Origin: JBFKMV01 sp041629655
GTDB lineage: Bacteria; Acidobacteriota; Polarisedimenticolia; Polarisedimenticolales; Polarisedimenticolaceae
Assembly: GCA_041629655.1 (NCBI GenBank)
Contig: JBFKMV010000001.1
Location: 19,466-83,465 of the forward strand
DNA: 64,000 bases
Direction: 5' to 3'
Positions 57,494-64,000 of the stretch are shown one piece after another (within the stretch, counting starts at the first letter, position 1; every line of letters starts with the position of its first letter). The translations under genes were made by a program, and so were the position numbers. The notes under the pieces were generated by a model that did no database searches, had not been told where the DNA came from, and saw only the letters and a program-made list of their open reading frames with translations.

Positions 57494-58681
57494 TCAGCTC
57501 CCGGGGCGGTCGAGCAGCATCGCGCCGCCCTGGCCGCCGGAGACGCACAGCGTGGCCAGGCCGTTGCGGCTGCCGCGGCGTTGCATCTCGTGCAGCAGCG
57601 TGACGATGATCCGGGCTCCACTGCAGCCGATCGGATGGCCGAGCGCGATCGCTCCGCCGTTGACGTTCAATCGCTCGTGGTCCAGCTTCAGCTTGCGGTC
57701 CACCGCCAGCACCTGGGCCGCGAAGGCCTCGTTCAGCTCGACGAGATCGATCTCCGGGAGCCCGACGCCGGTCCGCTCCACCAGCGCTCGCACCGCGGGG
57801 ACCGGCCCGATGCCCATGATCGCGGGATCGACGCCCACGACGTGGTGGCCCGCGATGCTCGCCTGCGGCGTGACCCCGAGCCGCTCCGCGGCGCCGGCGG
57901 ACAGGACGACCAGCGCCGCCGCGCCGTCGGTGATCCCCGAGCTGTTGCCGGCGGTGACCGAGCCCGCGCGGTCGAACACGGGCTTGAGCCGGCCCAGCGA
58001 CTCCGCGGTCACCCCGTCGCGGGGGTGTTCGTCACGGGCCACGACGGTCGGCCCCTGGCGGCCGGGCACCTCGACCGGCGCGATCTCGGCGTCGAAGCGT
58101 CCCTCGCGGCGCGCCGCCTCGCAACGCTGCTGCGTCCGTGCCGCGTAGCCGTCCTGCTCGCTCCGCGAGATCTCGTACTGTCGGGCCAGCGTCTCCGCCG
58201 TCTCGCCCATGATCTTGCCGCAGATCGGGTCGAAAAATCCGTCGCGGTACATCCCGTCCTCGAGCGTCTTGTGGCCCATGCGCAGGCCCCAGCGCGCCTC
58301 GGTCAACAGGTACGGCACGCGGCTCATCGACTCCATGCCGCCCGCCAGCACCACCTCGGCCTCGCCGAGCCGGATCAGGCGCGACGCCTCGAGCACCGCC
58401 TGCATGCCCGACAGGCAGGCCTGGTTGACCGTCAACGCCGGCCGCTCGACGGGGATGCCCGCGGCGATCGCGACCTGGCGCGCCGGGTTGGGCCCGCAAC
58501 CGGCCTGGCGGGCATGACCGAGGATCACGTGATCGACGTCCTCGGGGCCGAGGCCCGCGCGTCCGAGCGCGGCACGTGCCGCGTGCGTGCCGAGCTCGAC
58601 GGCGGACAGCGCCGCGAGCCCGCCACCGTAGCTTCCGATCGGCGTGCGCACGGCCCCGGCGAGCAGGATGCGGTCGGTCAT
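57494..58681 (-). CDS. Acetyl-CoA acetyltransferase (thiolase)
   Basis: 395 aa. Active-site cysteine in VNQACLSGMQAVLEA, VLAGGMESMSRVPYL, NVNGGAIALGHPIGCSGAR and the second cysteine in LCVSGGQGGAML. Whether it works in acetoacetyl-CoA synthesis or fatty-acid breakdown cannot be decided from sequence. GGAGGAG lies 7 bp before the ATG. It follows the SAM hydrolase-like gene by 50 bp. Confidence 0.93.
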   Translation of the reverse strand: MTDRILLAGAVRTPIGSYGGGLAALSAVELGTHAARAALGRAGLGPEDVDHVILGHARQAGCGPNPARQVAIAAGIPVERPALTVNQACLSGMQAVLEASRLIRLGEAEVVLAGGMESMSRVPYLLTEARWGLRMGHKTLEDGMYRDGFFDPICGKIMGETAETLARQYEISRSEQDGYAARTQQRCEAARREGRFDAEIAPVEVPGRQGPTVVARDEHPRDGVTAESLGRLKPVFDRAGSVTAGNSSGITDGAAALVVLSAGAAERLGVTPQASIAGHHVVGVDPAIMGIGPVPAVRALVERTGVGLPEIDLVELNEAFAAQVLAVDRKLKLDHERLNVNGGAIALGHPIGCSGARIIVTLLHEMQRRGSRNGLATLCVSGGQGGAMLLDRPGS

Positions 58682-58707
58682 CGGGGGCTCCTCCGGATCT
58701 CGCCAGC

Positions 58708-58716
58708 GTTATAGCA
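58708..58716 (-). promoter_or_regulatory. Possible extended -10 promoter of the thiolase gene
   Basis: Leftward TGCTATAAC (58716-58708) in the 50-bp gap; start near 58701, 20 nt before the ATG. Confidence 0.4.
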
Positions 58717-58731
58717 CGCGCGCAGCGCCGC

Positions 58732-59529
58732 TCACCGGCCGACGCGCAGCTCGACCTCGACCCCGGGGGCGAGCCCCAGCTCGCTCGCCGCGCTACCGCC
58801 GTAGACCGCCACCTCGAGATGCTCGGACGAGTTGAACAGCAGCACCGCGCCGCGGCCCCGGCCTTCCTCGTAGGTGCCGCAGAACGACGAGACGCTGCCG
58901 CCCGGGGCGACCAGCTCGATTCCGGCGGCGCCCTGCGCGACGAACGGCTCGACGATGGCGCGGGGCAGGTCGACCGTCGCGTTTCCGAAACGGTCCACGG
59001 CGACGATCCGCACGCGCACGCTGGCGCCCGGACGCAGCGCGGCGTGCGGCAGGTCCAGCCGGACCAGCTCGCCCGCCGGCGATCCGAAGTTCGACGCCTC
59101 CACGCCGCGGGCCAGCCAGGCGGCCGCCGGGGCGAACACGTCGCGCCCGTGGAACGTCGCCGAGACCTGCTTGGCCATGTAGTGGCTGGCCTCGATAACG
59201 TGGGCGCCGCTCGGGGGGTGGCGGGCCAGCACTCGCGTCAGCAGGCCGTTGTCCGGCGCCAGGAAGCGGTACCGCTCGGTGCTCACGATCAGGGGACGCC
59301 GCGCGGTGCCCACCCCGGGGTCGACCACCGCGACGTGGATCGTCCCGGCGGGGAACGCGTCGCAGCCCGTCGCCAGCAGGAACGAGCCCGTCCACACGTC
59401 CTGGGGCGGCACCTCGTGGGTCAGGTCCACGATCTGCGCCTCGGGGCAGATCGAGAGGATCCGGCCCTTCATCTGCCCGACGAAGGTGTCGCGCAGGCCG
59501 AAGTCGGTGGTCAGCGTGATCCGTGTCAT
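58732..59529 (-). CDS. DUF62-family S-adenosylmethionine hydrolase (SAM hydroxide adenosyltransferase)
   Basis: 265 aa. LTTDFGLRDTFVGQMKGRI, DLTHEVPPQDVWTGSFLL, VVDPGVGTARRPLIV, LAPDNGLL, SATFHGRDVFAPAAAWLARG and VAVDRFGNATVDL are the family signatures. These enzymes hydrolyse SAM to adenosine and methionine and are relatives of fluorinase and chlorinase. The halogenase insertion is not seen, so hydrolysis is expected. The physiological role is unclear. Confidence 0.88.
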   Translation of the reverse strand: MTRITLTTDFGLRDTFVGQMKGRILSICPEAQIVDLTHEVPPQDVWTGSFLLATGCDAFPAGTIHVAVVDPGVGTARRPLIVSTERYRFLAPDNGLLTRVLARHPPSGAHVIEASHYMAKQVSATFHGRDVFAPAAAWLARGVEASNFGSPAGELVRLDLPHAALRPGASVRVRIVAVDRFGNATVDLPRAIVEPFVAQGAAGIELVAPGGSVSSFCGTYEEGRGRGAVLLFNSSEHLEVAVYGGSAASELGLAPGVEVELRVGR

Positions 59530-59596
59530 CGCCCGTCCGTTGGCCCGGGCAGAGGGTAGGGAGCGCCGCCGCGCGGTGTCAAGCGAGGGGGGGTTT

Positions 59597-59626
59597 GACA
59601 GCCGCCAGACCGTGCCCGAGAATTGA
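59597..59626 (+). promoter_or_regulatory. Possible promoter of the large outer-membrane protein gene
   Basis: TTGACA near 59597, then AGAATT about 18 bp on. The start would be near 59633, some 40 nt before the ATG. Confidence 0.4.
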
Positions 59627-59672
59627 CCGCTCGGACGCCCGCGGCATCGCGACCGCCGGCCGAGGAGTTCCC

Positions 59673-62600
59673 ATGACGTCCCCCCCGCGGCCGCATCCCG
59701 CGGCGCTCGCCCTGTTTGTCGCCCTCTCGCTTTCCCTCCTGCCGGCTTGGGCCGTGGCCGCGCCGGACGCCGTGCCGGAAGGTCCCGCGTTGGGGCTGAT
59801 CCTCGACGGTCCCGTACCCTCGGCGCTGGCCGCAGCGCCGGCCGGCGACGCCCCGCGCACCACGCTGCCGGTGCGGCTGACCGCGCGGTGGGGCGACGTC
59901 GAGCGCCGCCCCGGCGTGTTCGACTGGTCGGACACCGATCGCAGGGTCGCGATGCTCGGCCAGGCGGGCCATCCGGTCGTGTTGTGCCTGACCGGAACGA
60001 ACGCGCTGCACGTGGCGGAGGGCGAGCTTCCTTCACCGGCCGCCGGCGGCTCGCTCGAGGCCTGGCTGGGGTTCGTCCGCAGCGCGGTGCGGGCCTTCGC
60101 CGGGCGCGTGGCGGTGTTCGAGATCTGGGACGACCCTTCCCGGGCCGGCTGGGAGGCGGCGACCTACGCGTTCGTGCTCAAGCAATCGGCGCTGGCGGTG
60201 CGGGCCGAGGCGCGACTGGCCGGCGAGGACGCGCGGGTGGCTCAGGGAGCGCTGGCCGCGGGCGAGCTGGAATGGCAACGCGGACTGTGGCGCAACGACA
60301 CCGCGGCCTACGTCGACGTGCTGCCGCTGCGCGTGGTCGCCGGCAACGATCCGGGGGGGCTCGAGTCGGCGATCTCGGCGCTGATCACCGAGGCGCTGGC
60401 GCATCCCCCGGCGCCCGCGCTGTGGGCCTGGGTCGAGCCGGCCCCCGGCGGGGAGCCGTGGAGCACCGCGAGCGGGGCCGTGCGGGCGCTGGCCGCCGGC
60501 GTGTCGGTGGCCGCCGCCGCGCCTCCGGGCGACCGTTCCGCGGCGCCGGAAGACCTCGCCACCTGGGCGCTGGCGACGCAACGGGTGCTCGACGAGGGCT
60601 ACGCCGCGGCGCCCCTGGGCCGGCTCGAGCTGACCGACGAGAGCGGGCGCCCCGTGCCGGGGGGACGGGCGCTGGGGCGCTTCCTCAGCGACGAGGACTT
60701 CAGCAGCCTGATCGTCTACGAGGCCCCGGCGGCGGCGGGCCAGGCGGACGAGGCGCGCCTCGTCATCGACGGCACGCGCGTGCGCAACGCCCGCACCATC
60801 GACCCGCTGAGCGGGCGCGACCTGCGCACCGCGGCCCGCGAGCCCGCCGACGGCTCGGAGCGCCGCTGGCTGCGCGTCCCGCTCCGCCGCTACCCGATGC
60901 TGGCCTTGTTCCAGCGCGCCATGGTCAGCCCCGGTTTCGAGCTGCCCCCCGAGACGCTGGAGGTCGAGTCGCAGCGCGGCCTGACCGCCGAGGAGATCAT
61001 CGCGCGCTACCAGCAGGTGCAGAAATTCCAGGACGATCGCCTGGAGCGCTGGATAGCCAAGGGCCGCATCGACTTCCACTTCAAGCTCGCCCAGGGCGGC
61101 TCGACCGTCGACGTCTCGATCGCCAGCAACTACTTCTGGGAGCGCGGCAGCGCGATGGAGTGGGAGCAGACCGACTACTACGTCAACGGCAACCGTGTGC
61201 GCTGGAAGAAGATCCCCGAGCTGCCGCTGATCCAGCCCGAGAAGGTGATCACGCTGCCGCTCGACCTGACGCTCGACCGGACCTACGTCTACCGCCTGGT
61301 CGGCGAGGGCGACGTGGACGGCCGGGCGGCCTACGTGCTGGGCTTCGACCCCGAGAGCGAGGAAGGCGAGCGCAGCCTGTACCGCGGCCGGGTCTGGATC
61401 GACCGCGAGACGTTCCAGCGGCTGAAGGTCTCGCTGGTCCAGACACGGATGGACGCGCCCGTGCTGTCCAACGAGGAGCGCGACCTGTTCCGCCCGCAGC
61501 AGGGTCCCGGCGGCACCGAGTTCTGGCTGCTGTCGGAGATCGACGGCCAGCAGGTCTGGACCGCCGGCGGGCGCAACTTCATCGTGCGCCGCGAGGTCAC
61601 GTTCGAGAGCTTCGAGATCAACCCCCCGCGCGACCGCTTCGAGGAGCGGCGCGCCGCGGCCTACGCCTCGACGAACCAGATGCTGCGCGACACCGACGAG
61701 GGGTTCCGCTACCTCGAACGCCAGGCCGACGGCTCGCGCACGGTCAAGCAGGGGGTCGACACCAACCAGCTGTTCGCCGCGGCGGGCGCGTTCAAGGACA
61801 GCTCGCGCGACCTGACGCCGCTGGGCGGCGTCAACTACTTCGACTACGACTTCCTCGGCCGCAAGGTCCAGCTCAACGTGCTGTTCGCCGGGGCGCTGGC
61901 CTTCGTCACCGCCAGCAAGCCCGAGCTGTTCGGCCGCAAGATCGACTTCACGGCCGAGGCCACGGGCGTCGGGATCCGGTTCGACCGCAAGGTGTTCGTC
62001 GCCGACCGTGAGAGCGAGTTCGAGCGGACGCGCTCGCGGCCGCAGAACCTGGGGCTGCGGCTCGGCGTGCCGCTGGGCAAGTTCGTCAAGCTCAACCTGG
62101 TCGGGGACGCCACGTGGCGGGACTTCTCGCTGTCCGACGAGGCCAAGGGCGGCATCGACACCTTCAACCAGGACCAGGGCGCGTCGCTGCGCTACCTGGT
62201 GCCGGAGGATCACGTCGAGACGGCCGGGACGCTGGAGCTGGAGTTCAACCGGCGCGGGTTCACCGTCGCCGCCTCGGCCTCCGCGGCGTCGCGCTCGGAC
62301 TGGAAGCCGTTCGGCCTGTTCGACGAGGCGGGCGGGACCTTCCTGGCCTACACCGGCGGCGACCTCCAGGACCCGGCCAGCTACGTCCCGATTCCCGATC
62401 CGCCGCTCGAGGACAGCTACCGGCGCTGGCAGCTCTCGGCGTTCAAGGAGTGGTACCTGCCCAAGTTCCAGAAGCTGCGCGGCGAGGTCAACCTGCTCGA
62501 CGGCTCGGCGCTGGACCAGTTCAGCCGTTACGAGTTCAGCTTCTTCGGCGACGACCGGCTGAACGGCTTCTCCGGCAGCGGCGTGCGCTTCGACGAGGGC

Positions 62601-62855
62601 CTGATCGCCCGCGCCGGCTACTCGTTCAACCTGTTCGAGGTGATCCGCCTCGACGCCGCGCTGGAGAACGCCTGGGTCGAGGAGCGCGACTCGCCGGCCG
62701 GCCGCCAGTCGTTCACCGGGCTGGGGCTGTCGGCCAACCTGGTCGGCCCCTGGAAGACGGTGATCAACCTCAACTGGGGCGTCGCGCTGGCCTCGGACAT
62801 CCCGGAGCTGGAAGGCGAGCAGGAGTTCCTGCTGCTGGTGTTCAAGCTGTTCTGA
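59673..62855 (+). CDS. Large outer-membrane protein: glycosidase-like domain, LolA/RseB-like domain, C-terminal barrel
   Basis: 1060 aa. A signal peptide (LALFVALSLSLLPAWAVAAP) is followed by three regions. About residues 50-330 read like a TIM-barrel glycosidase start (RWGDVERRPGVFDWSDTDR, VVLCLTG, AVFEIWDD), but clear catalytic glutamates are not certain. About 440-690 resemble an outer-membrane lipoprotein-sorting/RseB-like fold (QTDYYVNGNRVRWKKIPELP, RGRVWIDRETFQRLKVSLVQ). About 750-1060 are beta-barrel strands ending in phenylalanine (LLLVFKLF). The combination is not one I can name. The barrel is probably in the outer membrane with the rest in the periplasm or outside. Its stop codon overlaps the ATG of the next gene. 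Confidence 0.7.
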   Translation: MTSPPRPHPAALALFVALSLSLLPAWAVAAPDAVPEGPALGLILDGPVPSALAAAPAGDAPRTTLPVRLTARWGDVERRPGVFDWSDTDRRVAMLGQAGHPVVLCLTGTNALHVAEGELPSPAAGGSLEAWLGFVRSAVRAFAGRVAVFEIWDDPSRAGWEAATYAFVLKQSALAVRAEARLAGEDARVAQGALAAGELEWQRGLWRNDTAAYVDVLPLRVVAGNDPGGLESAISALITEALAHPPAPALWAWVEPAPGGEPWSTASGAVRALAAGVSVAAAAPPGDRSAAPEDLATWALATQRVLDEGYAAAPLGRLELTDESGRPVPGGRALGRFLSDEDFSSLIVYEAPAAAGQADEARLVIDGTRVRNARTIDPLSGRDLRTAAREPADGSERRWLRVPLRRYPMLALFQRAMVSPGFELPPETLEVESQRGLTAEEIIARYQQVQKFQDDRLERWIAKGRIDFHFKLAQGGSTVDVSIASNYFWERGSAMEWEQTDYYVNGNRVRWKKIPELPLIQPEKVITLPLDLTLDRTYVYRLVGEGDVDGRAAYVLGFDPESEEGERSLYRGRVWIDRETFQRLKVSLVQTRMDAPVLSNEERDLFRPQQGPGGTEFWLLSEIDGQQVWTAGGRNFIVRREVTFESFEINPPRDRFEERRAAAYASTNQMLRDTDEGFRYLERQADGSRTVKQGVDTNQLFAAAGAFKDSSRDLTPLGGVNYFDYDFLGRKVQLNVLFAGALAFVTASKPELFGRKIDFTAEATGVGIRFDRKVFVADRESEFERTRSRPQNLGLRLGVPLGKFVKLNLVGDATWRDFSLSDEAKGGIDTFNQDQGASLRYLVPEDHVETAGTLELEFNRRGFTVAASASAASRSDWKPFGLFDEAGGTFLAYTGGDLQDPASYVPIPDPPLEDSYRRWQLSAFKEWYLPKFQKLRGEVNLLDGSALDQFSRYEFSFFGDDRLNGFSGSGVRFDEGLIARAGYSFNLFEVIRLDAALENAWVEERDSPAGRQSFTGLGLSANLVGPWKTVINLNWGVALASDIPELEGEQEFLLLVFKLF

Positions 62856-63712
62856 TGGAGCTGTCGAGGGCAGACCTCCGGGCCGCCGCGCGCCGCGCGA
62901 CGGAGAGCCTCGGAGCGCCCGACCTGGGCGTGGTGCTGGGCTCCGGGTTCGGCGGGCTACCCGGCTGGCTCGACGTCGACGCGTCGCTCCCGTGCCGCGA
63001 GATCCCGGGCTACCCGCGAGGCGCCGTCGACGGTCACGACGGCACGATCGTGGCGGCCTCGCTGGCCGGAGCGCGGCTCTGGCTGTGCTGCGGGCGGCTC
63101 CATCTCTACGAGGGCTTCGACGCCGCGGAGGTCGCGTTTCCGGTCTCGCTCCTCGCCGCGGCCGGTGCGCGCGGCCTGCTGCTGACCTGCGCCGCCGGCG
63201 GTCTCGACGAGCGCCACGTCCCGGGCGACCTGGTGCTGGTCACCGACCATCTCAACCTGACCGGCACCGACCCGGTTCGCGCGATCGCGGTCGCGCGGCG
63301 GCGGCCCGCGTTTCCCGATCTCCAGGGGTTGTACGACCCGGCGCTCCGGGAGCGCTGGAGGGCCACGGCCGGCGAGACGGGGGTCGAGCTGCGCGAGGGG
63401 GTGCTGGCGGCGGTCGGCGGTCCGTGCTTCGAGACCCCCGCCGAGGTGCGGATGCTGCGCCGCCTCGGCGCCGACGTGGTCTCGATGAGCGTGGTCCCCG
63501 AGGCGATCGCCGCCCGGTACCACGGTCTGCGCACCGCGGCGCTGGCCTGTGTCGCGAATCCGGGCGCGGGACTCGGCGGGGCGGCGACGATCGATCACGA
63601 CGCCGTGCTGGAGCAGGTCGAGCGAGCCGTGGCGGGTCGCCGCGAGCTCTTCCTGGCCGGTCTCCGCGGGATGCTGGCCGAGCTCGGGGCCCCGACCGCC
63701 ACGCGACTTTGA
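62855..63712 (+). CDS. Purine-nucleoside phosphorylase
   Basis: 285 aa. Phosphate site VVLGSGFGG and GRLHLYEG; nucleoside site GPCFETPAEVRMLRRLGAD, VSMSVVPEA and VANPGAG with the conserved Glu, Met and Asn. These match trimeric PNP (PunA/DeoD-type NP-II). It splits inosine/guanosine with phosphate. The match to methylthioadenosine phosphorylases is weaker. Overlaps the preceding stop codon (TGATG). Confidence 0.9.
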   Translation: MELSRADLRAAARRATESLGAPDLGVVLGSGFGGLPGWLDVDASLPCREIPGYPRGAVDGHDGTIVAASLAGARLWLCCGRLHLYEGFDAAEVAFPVSLLAAAGARGLLLTCAAGGLDERHVPGDLVLVTDHLNLTGTDPVRAIAVARRRPAFPDLQGLYDPALRERWRATAGETGVELREGVLAAVGGPCFETPAEVRMLRRLGADVVSMSVVPEAIAARYHGLRTAALACVANPGAGLGGAATIDHDAVLEQVERAVAGRRELFLAGLRGMLAELGAPTATRL

Positions 63713-63737
63713 CGGTATCGCCCGCGATCACTACTAT
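63709..63737 (+). promoter_or_regulatory. Promoter of the sulfate adenylyltransferase gene
   Basis: TTGACG (63709-63714), 17 bp, TACTAT (63732-63737); start near 63744, 42 nt before the GTG. Confidence 0.65.
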
Positions 63738-63785
63738 TCCCTTTTTTTCAAGCACCTTACGGGACCTGAATCCGAGGAGACATCC

Positions 63786-64000
63786 GTGCCCGAGCACCTG
63801 ATTCCGCCTCACGGCGGCAAGCTCGTCGACCTGGTGGCCGCCGCCGACCGCGCCGCCGAGCTGAAGACCGCCTCCCGCGACTGGCCGTCGCACGACCTGA
63901 CCCCGCGCCAGCTCTGCGACCTCGAGCTGTTGCTGTGCGGCGGATTCTCGCCGCTCACCGGCTTCATGAAGCGGGCCGACCACGAGGCGGTGTGCGAGAA
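63786..64000 (+). CDS. sat: Sulfate adenylyltransferase (ATP sulfurylase), 3' end beyond the window
   Basis: The first 71 codons are present. From the GTG the protein begins PEHLIPPHGGKLVDL and continues with LTPRQLCDLELLLCGGFSPL and GFMKRADHEAV, the N-terminal PUA-like domain of Sat (LIxPHGGxL, QxCDLELLxxGGFSPLxGF). The catalytic HxGH motif lies beyond the edge. GAGGAGA lies 6 bp before the GTG. Sat activates sulfate to APS; whether for assimilation, sulfate respiration or the reverse in sulfur oxidation depends on what follows. Confidence 0.85.
   Translation, partial: MPEHLIPPHGGKLVDLVAAADRAAELKTASRDWPSHDLTPRQLCDLELLLCGGFSPLTGFMKRADHEAVCE

Overview
The window is 64 kb of very GC-rich (roughly 70% by eye), densely coded bacterial chromosome. 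I find 51 protein genes. The first is cut by the left edge and the last by the right edge. There is no rRNA, recognisable tRNA, insertion sequence, phage gene or CRISPR array. The host is a diderm: it has an LpxH-type lipid A hydrolase, a BamA-like barrel, an MtrB-like barrel and periplasmic multiheme cytochromes. RNase Y, sigma-54-type promoters with an NtrC-type activator, multiheme electron-transfer genes and beta-oxidation enzymes point to a deltaproteobacterial-like lineage (Myxococcota or Desulfobacterota) or an uncultured high-GC diderm phylum. I cannot place it more closely from sequence alone.

Layout. (1) 1-7641 is an electron-transfer locus: a CbcL-like multiheme c/b cytochrome, an ImcH-like NapC/NirT cytochrome, a flavin monooxygenase, an MtrB-type porin and an MtrA/DmsE-type decaheme cytochrome. 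The last four form one leftward operon. (2) 7.8-13.6 kb holds an acetyl-CoA hydrolase/GNAT fusion, a divergent PAS histidine kinase and NtrC-type response regulator, and an Fe-S Rrf2 regulator. The response regulator and Rrf2 genes have sigma-54 promoters. (3) 13.6-24.6 kb holds a TlpA-like redoxin, BolA, SppA, NamZ-like muramidase, BamA-like barrel, DEDD exonuclease, gamma-carbonic anhydrase-NrnA-MoaD-MoaE, and a TPR-zincin with a sigma-70 factor. (4) 24.7-35 kb holds a divergent TypA, RNase Y, acyl-CoA dehydrogenase, an S26-like peptidase, SecA and GuaB. (5) 35-40.3 kb holds TsaE, Nnr, AroC, a 666-bp gap with candidate small RNAs, and an RlmD-type methyltransferase. (6) 40.3-48.4 kb is a leftward operon: EF-G-like protein, AsnS, RimO, PgpA, RibF, Tmk, HolB. 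(7) 48.6-55.5 kb holds a zinc-ribbon membrane protein, M48 protease, QueA, Tgt, LpxH-like protein, NYN-domain protein and AcpS. (8) 55.5-64 kb holds a DUF4388 protein, a small duplicated-domain protein, thiolase, SAM hydrolase-like protein, a 1060-aa outer-membrane fusion protein, purine nucleoside phosphorylase and the start of sulfate adenylyltransferase.

The most interesting signal is regulatory. At 29620-29635 there is an excellent sigma-54 promoter that precedes no gene. About 90 nt downstream is a strong rho-independent terminator, with a possible activator-site palindrome about 70-85 bp upstream. The predicted 91-nt RNA carries near its 5' end 13 nt that are perfectly complementary to the ribosome-binding site and start codon of the decaheme cytochrome gene. 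Together with the kinase and NtrC-type activator and the sigma-54 promoters at 11.3 and 12.9 kb, this suggests, as inference only, a sigma-54/sRNA circuit that could control the electron conduit. A second oddity is that both translational GTPases (TypA-like and EF-G-like) lack the catalytic switch II histidine. The TypA-like protein also lacks the switch I threonine.
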